64,000 nucleotides of DNA from Diphasiastrum complanatum (GCA_029204225.1 CM055107.1:46561476-46625475), one strand, 5' to 3'; counted from the stretch's first letter, positions 12,076 to 22,877 are shown. Numbers and translations are program-made. Notes: generated from the sequence alone by a model not told the origin.

Positions 12076-13515
12076 TGGAAATCATCAATACTTGGTCCAC
12101 TTTTACAAATGCATCCAACTTAAATAATCTTCTAAAGTTGATCCCTGTTGAGATTTATGCTTTGATTTGCTTCGACCTGCCCAAGCCAAGTTCATAATAG
12201 ACTTTGATCTGCTTCAACGTATCGACCCAAGTCACGACCCAAGCGAAGTTCGTAATAGACTTCGATCTACTTTTACATGTTGACCCAAGCCAAAATCAAA
12301 TTAAATTTTGATTCTCGAAGGTCAAAATAGATTTTGACCCAGATTATAAAAGCTTAAGTATTTTTACAAAATCTATAAAAGCTTGAGTATTTCTGTAGAC
12401 TATTAAAAATAGAGTACATTTGCATACTTGACAAGTCCTCATTAAAAATAAGATTAGACAAAAAAGTTAACAAATTTTTGGTGACATCTCATTACTAAAG
12501 GCACAAAGGAGCATGGAACATGCTTGTAACTTTCATCTCAAAAGAGAATATTTTAGCCATCCCATACACCTAGCTTTGCTTCTAGGTGGTAGCCTTTTGA
12601 TTACCCAAAAAATATTGTTTACATTTCTCCCAAAAATTGTTTTCCCATTTTGTTTTATTGTCTCCACTTCATTTTGTTGTGAAACATCTATGTTTTTCGG
12701 CTCTTCCTCTAGAGACTCTTTGCTATCTCACAAGAAACTTTGTAAGTTTGTCCGTGTGTGGTATACTTGGGTGTATGGCTATCGCAATCATTTACACTCT
12801 CCACATTGCCTAATAACTTTATTGTTGCCATGCATCCATTAGAGGAGTTCCAAGGCCCAAAAGGGCTGTCTAAGAAATGCCACATAAGAGAGAGAAAATT
12901 GTTGGATTTTAAAACTCCGACCGAGTTTTTGGTCTGCCCGCACAACTCCGACGACTTGACCTCACTAGTAACGTATATAGTTAACTGGAAGTTGGGTAGC
13001 CGCAACCCGTGGGGTCCATACTTCAAGATTCTAGTTTCTACCATTAACTAACATAACTTCTCATGTAAATGCAAATCATATTGCACATCAAAGTTTTCTT
13101 TCCATCTACTCAAAGCGTTTACATCAATGGAAAACAGCCTTATCGATCTGAAAACCATGGCAAGAAACTTTGAATATTTTGGATAACAATGAGCGCCAAC
13201 GTGAATCTAAATTTTTGCAATTCTGAAAATACGGAGTGTGTTGGATCAAATGGAATGGCAAGGTTATTTTAAACTTTTGCAATTCAAAAATTTGCAATTT
13301 CAAAAAATATTTTGCTTATTTTGCTCATAACTGCAAAGCTTTGATTTTGCATATAAAGCAAGAAACATGGAGTGTGATGGATCAAAAAGAGCGCCAAGGT
13401 CATTTCAAACTTTTCCAATTAATTTTTTTTTTAAAATTAAGACGAGTTTTAATATCTTACAATATATATAACAAGTTGGTTTTCTACTACATTAATCTTT
13501 CAATTATTAAGATGT
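12076..13515. other. No supported gene
   Basis: Short open frames only. 12140-12330 repeats the phrase TTCGATCT(G/A)CTTC...GACCCAAGC several times, a short degenerate repeat. Nothing else recognised before the open frame at 13236-13790, which has no known motif. Confidence 0.4.
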
Positions 13516-13786
13516 CTAAATATCATCTCCATATTGATCTTCCCACAGAATATGCTCCACTGTTGAGAAAAAATCTGAAAGGATCCACCTTACCGCTGAC
13601 CAAAGGACGACAGACAGGAAACATTGTGATCTATGGGTTGATGGAAGTTTGTATCCAATCGATCCAAGCTCAATGCAACATCCAAATTTTAGATTGGTCA
13701 CACAACTCATACTGTTTTTGTGTGAAGGACACAATGGTCTATTGGGTTATTGTGAAAGATTGTAAAGTTATGGCATTAGTAATTCA

Positions 13787-14123
13787 ATGAAAAAAATCCA
13801 TTGTTTGGAAAATAATGGTTTGCTTTTTGACTACCGAGAAAAAGAAACTATTTTTTTGCAAACAAAAGAAGAGAATGAAATCTTGAAGATAGATAATTCT
13901 CGTTTGCAAGATATTATATTAAACCTTAACCAAGAAACTGACAATATGAAACTAATTGTACAAACATTGCATACCTCATATTGTCAAATAAATGTAGAAG
14001 TAAACACATTACGGAAGAAAATATTGAACAATAAGCAAAAAAACGTTATTTTAAAAAGTATTGACGAGCTTTCAACAAGTGGGGTTGAACGGAAAAAAAA
14101 AAAAAAAATATATATGCTTTCAA
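13787..14123 (+). CDS. Coiled-coil exon upstream of the transposase-like gene
   Basis: About 110 residues from the ATG at 13787, rich in Lys/Glu/Asn/Leu with heptad-like spacing (EENEILKIDNSRLQDIILNL), predict a coiled coil. TTTCAA|GTAAGA at 14123 is a good donor, and CTTTTGCAG ending at 14219 a good acceptor, so it is probably joined to the transposase-like exon at 14220. The run of A at 14094-14108 is a likely site of slippage. The function is inferred to be oligomerisation of the downstream protein. Confidence 0.4.
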
Positions 14124-14219
14124 GTAAGATTATGTTTTAAACTATTCATGTGTTTTGTTTCATCTAACACTCAATGGTTGTGAATTGTTTTTGTTCTAAA
14201 TCTTATTTTTCTTTTGCAG

Positions 14220-16190
14220 ATCAGCTTTAGTCACCAATGAAAATCTGAAAGACAAGGACATGATTGGAAAGTCTTTGAGTGCAGTAATTACAGCCAAGTC
14301 AACGACGAGTCTACTTGGAAATCAACGATATTCTCGAATCAAGTCCAAGATTGCAGAGGCCCTTATGGGCGAAGTTGGCAAGATCATTGACAGAAAATTG
14401 ATACAAGGAGCATGTGATTATTTTGGTATTAGCAGGGATGCATATGACACAATGTTTAAAATTATTAAAGAGGCATTTGGACAAGTACGTATAAAAAAAT
14501 TTCCTATTTGCCGGCCCTTTCAAATCAAATTAGAGAGGGATGTGTTAAACAAGGGTTTGCAAAACATCATTGGTATTCCTTACCATATAAATGAAATTTA
14601 TAACTCAAAACATGGCACTTTGTCATATGATTCTACCAACAATATATTTGTAGATTTGAATCATTTACTGAGATTTATTGTAAAGTTTTATGGAATCACA
14701 AATTAAAGTCTTTAAAAAATTGATATTAGTTCTCAAGTTAGATGAATCAGAAGTAATAAAGGGACAAAAGCTGGAAAGGGTTAGTGTTACATTTATGAAT
14801 GGAGCATTAAGCAATACGATAATCTTGGAGAGTCTTGATTTCAGTGTGCAGTCCGAAAATATTTGGTGGTTGGCAGCTTTCCAGGTTTAAATCTATTCTA
14901 TTGAGTACTAGCAACAATTAATGGTTTTGTGTTTTAAGCTAATATTGTTTTGTTATTATAGGTCTGAGTTCAATTCTCCTAAAATAGTTCATGATTTTGT
15001 GTTTCAAACAAGTTTTAAAAGAAGATCATGACATTCTCTTTTGGATTTTTAGTAAAATAGAATATCCAAAGATAATTAAGAATCATATGAGCGACACACC
15101 ACTCAATGTTCCTGGAATAGGTGATTTTAAGGTGGAATGGCATTTGGCTGGAGACTTGAAGTCGTTGAAGTGCATGTTCAACATCTCACATGGAGCAAAT
15201 TCAAAACATCCATGTCTCTATTGCATGAAAACTACACATGACATGTCGAAGAGCACGAGAGTTTCAAGGGATATAGAATATCCGACTTGAAAACCAGTAT
15301 TACTGATTCTGCTTAAAAATGTTCACGTTTGTACACTGCATGGAGAGGTTAGAATTATCAAAAAATTGATATACCTTCATATTTGGTTTGCTTGGAATAC
15401 TAAGCCAGAGTCATTAGCCAAATGGGCAATAGCTCGATTGGAAGAAGTTTTATCAAAAGCAGGACTTCATAAAGGACACGTTAAAATACAAAAGGACGAG
15501 AAGCTTTCAGGGAAAATGGGAAACATCCCATGCAAACCAAGTATAGGAGGATCCAAAGCTCGTCGTTTCTTATCAAATCATTCTGGAAAACCAACTAAAA
15601 TCCAGTACTCAATTTGGATAGATGTACTCAATGCCACAAAGGATTTTGAAGAAAAGGAACAACGAGGATTAAAAAAGTTGAGGTTTGGACAAAGCTTGAC
15701 AACATGGTCAAATTGCTCAGAAAAGATAAACTATCTGATATTGATGTCCTACTAATTGAGAAATCAACCATTGAGTTTGTGGATGCAATTAAAGATGTCT
15801 GGGATGAAGATCATATTACGCATTATATGGTAAATCTCTTTTCAATGTATCTAACTCTTCGATTTATAATCTCATTGCACATATGCTAAATTTAAAATGA
15901 TTGATATGACAATATTTGTATCTCTGATATTGCAGCACATTTTATGACATCATGCATCATTTTTTGCAAAAGCTTATGGCAGTCTAAGTATTTGGTCATC
16001 ACAAGGAATGGAGAAATCGCATTGACAAGCCAGAGTAGCATTTCATCGAATTACACAACACGGTGGAACATCTCAAAAAAATAGTTACATCGTCTAGCTA
16101 TTTCAATGGTTCTACAAACGTATTCAAATCCGCTATAAAACTAGATCAACAAATTATCAAAAATTCAGAAAGGTGTGCAAATTTATAGAT
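14220..16190 (+). pseudogene. Decayed DNA-transposase-like protein with CX2C motif
   Basis: Open pieces at 14220-14706, 14690-14890, 14991-15290, 15366-15755 and 15704-15840 appear to be one gene with frameshifts. Recognisable blocks in order: a KLERVSVTFMNGAL-type core, WHLAGDLKSLKCMFNISHGA followed by CLYC (CX2C) and a nearby His; TLHGEVRIIKKLIYLHIWFAW; then after an intron-like gap SSQGMEKSH...ARVAFHRITQHGG (about 15990-16070, with one stop). The GDLK...GA...PCxYC and QGxEKSH...TQHGG pattern recalls large unnamed transposase-like proteins of animals. That likeness is from memory and needs a search. The stops and frameshifts make it a pseudogene. Confidence 0.45.
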
Positions 16191-16296
16191 GAAAATAATA
16201 TTGATGCAAGACTCAATCCATAGTAATTTTCATGATATCAAACGAAAAAAATATATGTATTATATCGCATCATTTGTAGTACAATGCAAGGCAAAA

Positions 16297-17793
16297 TCAT
16301 TGTTTCTCTTTGTCTTTAATGATCAGCTTTGTTGTGTGGTCATGAAGAAATTTTTTTCTATCATATGGATCTAGAAAATCAATCGATCTTCTTTTGCTCA
16401 AGTCAATGTATCCAGAGAAAACAGCTAAGTGGGAAGACCTTTTCAGAACTTCCTCAGCTACATAGCCAAATACTTTTATGGCAATGTCTCTCTTCGCAAA
16501 AATAATTTTATATGTATTCGAAGGGTATTTATGCCCGTTCGAGAAATAGGATAATGCTTTAATTGTCATAATTATTGTCGCAGCATCTGAAGAACATTTG
16601 CTATGATGAATGCAAATCTCTCTATCTACAAAGCATTTCAAATAATTGGACATGGATGAATCCCTTTGTCGTGATCCCTGGCCTTCCCTCAAATATCCAT
16701 GCCTTGTTGCAAAGGCATCCACATCAACAATAGCCTGTAGAATACGAGCAAAGGTCACATGTCTTAAAAAACTAAATAACTGTATTTGAATAAAAATCTC
16801 ATTAAGATAAAACCAGATACCAAATCACGCTCATCAGCTTCAATAAGTGCAGCAGTATGTAGATCATGACCAGCAACAATGGTCGTCGAAGCACTGGATG
16901 GACTAGTTTCCAAAGACTATGACACATATCTGCTCCGGATTTTCAGAAATTCCTCCTCACCGGGCAAATTTGCCTGGTATGTCCTACTTTCAGACATGAT
17001 TGACTGCAATGCTCTGAGTCCCATCCATCCATTCATCTCCGTCTTTGTAATCAATAGAAGCACGTAGATCATCATCACCGTCGAGATCTTTGAAGTCCCC
17101 GAATTCTTTGATGAAATCAGACAAAATTGATAATATTTCGTCCTCCCTCAGATCAAGAACATTTCCAACATCATTCCGTGAGAGGTATGCGACACTATTC
17201 ATGTAATACACTGGCAAATCGAGGAGAGTCTTGCTTTTGTCGTATGGATGCACGTCAGATAAGAAAAAAATGGACAATGCACGAGACTCAGTTGGGTCAT
17301 ACATTGATGCCAATCTTGCCTCCTCTGACTCTGATATCACAGGATCAGTTGATGATGAAGCACCCTCAATGCTAAGCCTAGAAGTTCTTGCCTCCTCAGG
17401 AATAAGAGCAAACAGATAAAACACAAAGTCCATGCCTTCCTGCAAAAAACAACATGATCGATTGTGCTGGTCACAATGGACCACATATTTAAAATCACTC
17501 ACGGTTTTCGTGAATCGTCAGTTGTGGCTTTGCTTTGAAGATGGTTGGGCAAGTACTAGGTCATGGAAATGGATGAATTGTAGATTATCCATTATCAACA
17601 TAGACTAATTCAGACTATCATAATACTCTTTATGCAACATTGGAAAATAGGATTTATGTTCTGATCCAAACCTCTCAATATCAAAAGACATGTTGAAATA
17701 CGTCTTATAGTGACCTATGTAGTTACCAACATCGGATTCAACGAGAAAGGCATGCAATGCAGAATCAAAAGTATTAGAGGATGAGACGGCCAT
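16297..17793 (-). CDS. Unknown multi-exon gene with zinc-knuckle-like motif (locus B, divergent arm)
   Basis: Start ATG at 17793 (MAVSSSNTFDSAL). Good splice signals are visible: GTGAGT donor at about 17505 and TTTTTTGCAG before 17439; GTGAGG donor after 16961; donor GTATCT after 16821; TCTACAG before 16734, giving the phase-0 join EADERDL|AIVDVDAF. Exon 17439-16990 is Ser/Asp/Glu rich. In the +1 frame at its 3' end lies C-SQS-C-LKVG-H-TRQI-C-P, close to a CCHC knuckle, reached only if an ATGG slippage near 17030 is discounted. The first exon hits stops before 17505, so its true donor is unclear. It is driven by the TATA at 18059-18066. Family unknown; it may be a transposon protein. Confidence 0.4.
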
Positions 17794-17820
17794 CTTGAAA
17801 GTATGACCAGTATGGCCGAG

Positions 17821-17980
17821 TATCGCTACGATGCGAGGTGGCAGGGAGTCAGAAGACAATCAGGAAATCCTCGCGTGATGGCGATATTGGTGAATGACCT
17901 GATATCGGAACGACGTGAGGGATCTTAGATCGTCTAGAATCTCTAAAAGATTCTCACATGGTAGCGATACTGCAAAGAAA
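17821..17980. repeat. Inverted-repeat leader units, left side of the divergent promoter
   Basis: On the minus strand this leader reads TATCGCTACCATGTGAG ... CTCACGTCGTTCCGATATC ... TATCGCCATCACGCGAG ... CTCGCATCGTAGCGATA. The same units, in the opposite orientation, occur at 18590-18800. Each unit is itself palindromic, with two arms of about 17 bases around a ~35-base spacer. Confidence 0.7.
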
Positions 17981-18058
17981 TAGTATTGTTCACACACAGA
18001 GAGATACAGGGAGTGAAAATCCAAAACTTAGCGAAATGTTTTAATTGATCAAACAACA

Positions 18059-18066
18059 TTTATATA
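18059..18066 (-). promoter_or_regulatory. TATA box of the minus-strand gene
   Basis: TATATAAA on the minus strand, 266 bp upstream of the ATG at 17793. It faces outward from the CACGTG array, mirroring the plus-strand TATA at 18507. Confidence 0.55.
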
Positions 18067-18119
18067 GCTAAAACCAATAAAATCCAAGCCGTACACTCGT
18101 CGATCCAACAACGGATCAG

Positions 18120-18495
18120 ATCTATGGCACGTAGTACAACCATCCACATGTGCGAGACCACACGTGCTACAATACGCGTCAATCTGCCATTCACCCACGT
18201 GCCCACACGTGCGAGCTCACACGTGCCAGAACACACATCACCAAACCATTCGACCACATGGCCACACGTGCAATTTTCACACGTGCGGATACAGAGGTGT
18301 AGGTCCCACACGTCAGGTACTGATTGGGCCACGTGACCACACGTGTGAGCCTATACGTGCAAGAACACATGTCACTGATCCATTCGGCCACGTGTCCCCA
18401 CGTAAGATCCCACACGTGTTGATCCAGACGTGCTTTTTCACATGTGTGTATATAGACGTGTGGTTCCACATGTTGTTGGTATTCACATGTACCAA
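18120..18495. promoter_or_regulatory. CACGTG (G-box) array between two divergent TATA boxes
   Basis: Ten perfect CACGTG hexamers begin at 18161, 18196, 18206, 18220, 18265, 18280, 18330, 18340, 18389 and 18413, with many near-matches (ACATGT, ACGTGC, ACGTCA). A 258-bp random sequence would be expected to hold well under one. The array is built from a degenerate tandem unit: blocks starting CATTCG(G/A)CCAC recur near 18188, 18247 and 18380. G-boxes bind plant bZIP and bHLH factors; here they could alternatively be binding sites for a transposon protein. Confidence 0.75.
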
Positions 18496-18506
18496 TTTTT
18501 CTCCCC

Positions 18507-18513
18507 TATATAA
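18507..18513 (+). promoter_or_regulatory. TATA box of the plus-strand block
   Basis: CCCCTATATAAGTCC is a textbook plant TATA context, 302 bp before the ATG at 18815 and just right of the CACGTG array. Confidence 0.6.
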
Positions 18514-18589
18514 GTCCATTCCCGGAGATTGTACAGGTTTTCGCATAATTTGTTGTCACGTTTGATTGCATCCATACGAAATGCATTTG

Positions 18590-18800
18590 TGATATTGCCA
18601 TCACGTGAGCGACCTACTTCCCATGCCTGTTCCTTACATCCTCTCACGTCGTAGCGATATCAGCTTGACTTTCTCAGTATCGCCATCACGCGAGCCCCTG
18701 TCTCTCCCCGCCTGACTCTTCTACTCTCTCGCGTCATAGCGATATCACCGTTAGAGTTCTCAATGTCTCTTCTGCTGTGTTTCTGTCCTCGCGTGGTATA
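18590..18800. repeat. Tandem palindromic leader units, right side of the divergent promoter
   Basis: Two and a partial third unit of about 100 bp: TATTGCCATCACGTGAG...CTCACGTCGTAGCGATATCA, then TATCGCCATCACGCGAG...CTCGCGTCATAGCGATATCA, then CTCGCGTGGTATAGATATC. The arms of each unit are reverse complements of each other, so each can form a hairpin. They lie in the presumed 5' leader of the CENH3-like sequence. Confidence 0.75.
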
Positions 18801-18814
18801 GATATCCGGCCTCA

Positions 18815-19198
18815 ATGGCTCGGACAAAGCAAACCGCTAGACTTACCAGTTTCGTTTAACCATCCAGTCCCCAGACATCTGAACCCGTACGTCCACAAAG
18901 ATGCGGTAGACCTTGCCGTCCATGGTTGAGGGACATCAGGGCCTTGCAGAGGAGCACCAAACTTCTGATCTTGAAAGCAGCCTTCTATCGGGCTGTGAGG
19001 GAGGTTACAAGATATGACCACCCATCTGCCCTATGCAGTCAGGTGGAATATCACTGCATTGGAGGCCCTCCATACTGCATACGAGGACTTCCAGACAAAA
19101 TTGTTTGCGGATTCGATGTTGTGCTCCATTCATGGCAAGAGGGTGACACTGATGCCCAAGGACTTGCTTCTTGTCATGAGGCTTCAAAACACCTATGA
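18815..19198 (+). pseudogene. Centromeric histone H3 (CENH3)-like, broken
   Basis: Histone H3 variants of the CENH3 class package centromeric nucleosomes. From the ATG the product starts MARTKQTAR, the H3 N-terminus, then hits TAA at 18857-18859. The same frame continues to an alphaN/alpha1 block, LRDIRALQRSTKLLI then AAFYRAVREVT. Near 19010-19035 the frame shifts by one base to RWNITALEALHTAYEDF and LFADSMLCSIHGKRVTLM-PKD (19101-19163), the alpha2/alpha3 region. CENH3 rather than canonical H3 is favoured by 19 residues between VRE and the AL-x-A block (16 in H3), a Trp before alpha2, and DSMLC. The N-tail is about ten residues short. One stop and one frameshift suggest a pseudogene; unrecognised introns are a weaker alternative. 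Confidence 0.65.
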
Positions 19199-19347
19199 CA
19201 ATATTTTTAAATCTGGATTCACACAGAGGCAAGTTCCTCTTGAAAGGGGCCTGTCCCACCCCGCAAAAAGAGAAAGCAAACACAGCCCAAGCATTCGCAA
19301 CCCAAGCCCAGGTCTCCCAGCTCTTCACCCTCACCTCCTCCCATTAG

Positions 19348-20432
19348 AAAAGATCTCTGGCTAGTACGTCCGCAATTCCACTGGTTGAGAGTCCTCCCGT
19401 AACCCCTGATCTTCAACTGCACGATTCTCTTTCTATACATGAGTATGACCTAAATACAGTGGTGGACATGATTGTTTCTTATGTTGATGCAACTGATAAA
19501 GAGTTGCACATCAGACTTCCGAATGAACCTAAAGACACATTTTTTGATTTTGAGAGGTACATTGATTTTGACCTACATATGGCCAAGAAAATAGATGACC
19601 TCGGAGGGGAGTTCATGTTTTATATAGACATTATTAATTTTGCAATGCATATCATAGACCCGCATTGTAGAGAGCTAAAAGAGAAGACCTCATATATCTC
19701 AGACATAGTAGTTGAATTTGCTCGTGCATACTATGTACATAAATATACATATACAGTCACGAAGGAGATTTTTGTTGTATCTCCATTTTTTGGGCATTTG
19801 TTGAATAAAGAGAGGAAAGCCAAAAGGCTCTTTAGGCACACTAGCAAGGAGGCATCAATGTTCATCATCCCATACTGTTCAAAGTAAGATAGTTTCTTCT
19901 TGTAAGATCTATTTTTTGTAAGATTTGTCTTTTGGAAACTCTTATAGATTCTAGTAATTCATTGCTTGTCTCTTTTTGGCAGCAAACATTGCAGTGTGCA
20001 CGTCATATCCATGAAAGTGGATTTGATTGGAAGCTGCACACCTGTGTGCATGAAAATGAATTCTTTGCATGCCACCCATTCCATGGTTAAATCCATGTAC
20101 AAAAGGATGGTGGAGCTATTGCCCAGGCCGGATGGGCTAGTTGTAAATACCAACATAGAGGTTGTTGATGCAAAGGTAAAAAGAATTTTTTTACGTATTT
20201 TATTTGCATGATGGCATGTAGTTTAGAAGTATATTGAATTATAATTTAACAATTTTTCACTGTGATTTCTCAGTCTTTGCAACAAGATGATGCTTTCAGC
20301 TGCGGATGGTATTCAATCTGGAATGTTAAATTGTTCTTGGATTGGTATATGGTGCAATCTCTAGATGCTAGTATCCGTGAGATATTTTTTTCAATGTTCC
20401 AGTACCCTGATGATATATTGTTAACTTTGTGA
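19348..20432 (+). CDS. Ulp1-like (C48) cysteine peptidase, three exons, intact frame (locus B)
   Basis: Ulp1/SENP enzymes cleave SUMO or related isopeptide bonds; transposons often carry relatives. Exon 1 is open from 19348 (first ATG in frame 19468) to 19883 and holds EFMFYIDIINFAMHIID, SPFFGHLL and ASMFIIPY, matching the domain's N-terminal half. Splice AA|GTAAGA to CAG|C at 19983 creates NKH (catalytic His) in the HVISMKV strand; exon 2 ends 20175. Exon 3 (20274-20432) gives LQQDDAFSCGWY, Gln and Cys correctly spaced, and stops at TGA 20430. From ATG 19468 this makes 255 residues without a lesion. Just upstream (about 19256-19345, another frame) lies a basic, Pro/Ser-rich stretch PPRKKRKQ, possibly a nuclear signal in an earlier exon. 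The acidic catalytic residue could not be placed with certainty. Confidence 0.65.
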
Positions 20433-21188
20433 ATTTATATTTTTTAAAACATTGGCTAATACATACATACACTTGATATTTTTTCTTGCAGTTCTAATGT
20501 CCTGAGGTATCAACAAATGCGATTCATCAGTATTGGCATGAAATGTTGAAAATTTTACTATCATGTGCAAGGCCCTACAAGCATGAAGATGCCTCGAATG
20601 AATCTGCCAGGCCGTGGATGAGGTTACAGTGCTCGAGGATATGCCTCAGGCACCTTTGATTGAAATGTAAATATTGTCATATAAGTTCTGACAGACACAT
20701 AGAAATATATCATCACATGATGATCCATAGAACAATAGATAGGCAAATAGAAAGTGGGATATTACTGAATGCCACAAATATATTATATCGATTTCAAAAA
20801 CAATGTACATTTTTCAAAATACTAAATACAAATTGTTCGATGAAATCTTGAAGTCATTTGAGACTTCTTTGTATTGCTTTTTTTTTTAAAAAGTACATTG
20901 ATGTTGCTCGTCTATCATCCCAATGTTTTGCGGTTTCAACAACTTCTATGCTTTTATTTAAGTCCTTGCACTCTATGCGACTTTCTTGTCTTGGTCTTAC
21001 CTGTACATCAAAGAAACTTGTTAAACAATATCAACATTGAGATTATGTTAAATGAAATATTGCAATACCGAAAACACTGAAACATGTTTAAATAAAATCA
21101 TTGAAAGTCATTTCAAATGTGTACTGAAATAAATACACATACACCTACAAATCTCTCGTTGACTCGAAAACAGAAGTGTTTAGGAATA
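20433..21188. other. Non-coding; possible further exon remnants of the peptidase gene
   Basis: A TTTTTTCTTGCAG acceptor at about 20491 precedes TTCTAATG, which resembles the acceptor and TTTTAATG at 1547 in locus A. Beyond it one frame stays open to about 20658, apart from an early TAA, but shows no known motif. The rest is AT-rich. Confidence 0.35.
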
Positions 21189-21790
21189 TCATATTGTAGC
21201 ATGTAAGCTTTGATCGAATGTGATCAAGTGTCCAATCTTCTTCCACCTCAATTGTTGTAAGAGTAACCTCACTTGGATTTCTATTTGATCTTGATGATTC
21301 ACTGTAAAATCCTGATCCAATGCTTTCCATTCATTGCCAACTTTGGACCATTTTCTATAATAAAATGTTAAAGAAAGCACTCGTTTTTTTATAAGATATC
21401 TAAATTTCGTTGACGATCTATTAATTATGCACTTGATATTGCCATTACTCTTTTTATCCCAATGATCATCAAGGAGGCTTGATAACATATTGTCTGTTAG
21501 ATCACTACAAATAAACATTGTCACTGTTCTACGAATATTACATTCAACAAAAAAATCAACAAAAATTGCAATAGGCAAAAACTAGTGCAATCTATTGTTT
21601 TTTGAACATGTGCTACATTTCATACAGTTTTGAATGTCCATAAAAAACCTTGATCGGAAGCTCTCTGCTATGGTGGAATCTGGTGGAATTCATTCTTCGC
21701 TTGAGAAAGAGGGTAATGATATCGTCTCTAATTTTCTACCTAAACTGGATAGTGTGTAAAATGAATCATAGAAGAAAATACAAGAATCCA
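21189..21790 (-). pseudogene. Unknown conserved ORF, convergent to the peptidase (locus B copy)
   Basis: Matches the locus A sequence at 2709-3253. In one minus frame from about 21790 downward: FFYDSFY, then a stop where locus A has Trp (SEE-stop-IPPDSTIAESF), a block KNNRLH-stop-FLPIAIF (a second Trp-to-stop change), then FVECNIRRTVTMFICSDL, LLDDHWDKK and FYYRKWSK to the terminator at 21189. Both lesions are G-to-A on the coding strand. The C-terminal 129 residues remain open. Family not recognised. Confidence 0.5.
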
Positions 21791-21837
21791 AAAGTGATCT
21801 CATGGAGCAGTTCTTGCACAATAACATATCACGCAAA

Positions 21838-22165
21838 TTCTGACGTCCGCGTCTGACGTATAATTGAAAATTTCATAATCCATCGCAATCCAAAACGTCG
21901 AGTTCCGACGTCCCAGTAAAAAATCTGAAATTCACAGTCCAGTGATCGGGAAATATGGGCGGCAACCAATTTTTCAAAGGCACTCGGAGTCTGACATGTC
22001 GAATTCCGACATGCAGACGTGGATATGACCTGTCACACTTTTTTTTTTTTTTAAAATACGTGTAGTCCACGTCAGCATGCCAAAAGCCTGTCCACGGAAT
22101 CTGTCCGGGCCTGAATGGGCACAGACGTCGGATTTTCGACGTGTTTGGAGGCCGTCGGATTCCGA
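21838..22165. repeat. GACGTC-rich block, CACTA-like subterminal repeats
   Basis: Repeated words GACGTC, CCGACGTC, GACATGTCG and GACGTCGGATTTTCGACGT occur through this block. The last is nearly identical to GACGTCGGATTTCGACGT at about 25127 in the larger array. A T tract and a G/C-rich stretch lie within. No clear terminal inverted repeat was found. Confidence 0.55.
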
Positions 22166-22649
22166 TGTCTGTTTCAATCTTCCAATTCGCGCGATCCAGT
22201 GCCTTCTCTTTCACTTTGTCTTTTGCATATTTGAGCGTCTTTGGAGCGATTGAGGGCGATTGAGGGCGATCAGTGCTTGAGGGCTTGAAGGTGCTTGAAA
22301 ATCAGTGCTTGAATATCATTGTTTGAGGTTGGTGCTTGATTTTTGTTTGTTTTGCTTTTTGTTTGTTTGTTTGAGGTTGATGTTTGTTTGTTTGTTTGAA
22401 GAGGATATAGAGAGTGTGAAAGAACAAAAGAGATGGAGAGAGAGAGAGTGTGTGTGTGTGTTTTTAAATTTTGCATTGATTTAAAATGGTTTTGAATGGT
22501 CTTGTAATAGATTATTAGTATTATTTAGGATAGTAGATTTATGATTATCAGATTTGTAATTTGTGAGAGAGAAAGAGAGAGAGGAGGTGAAGTGTACATG
22601 TATGGTTAAAGATATTGAAAGATTTTGGATCCTTTTTTTTCAAAATAAA

Positions 22650-22776
<127 letters not shown>

Positions 22777-22877
22777 TTTATATAATAGATTGTGATAGTG
22801 TTTATAATAGATTGATTTTTTATAGTGTTTATAATAGATTGTTAGAATTATTTGAGATAATGTTTAACATTTTATAT

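Noticed and set aside
18060-18565. Cys/His/Val/Thr-rich open frames on both strands
   Set aside because: They are translations of the CACGTG array (HTC, THV and similar repeats).
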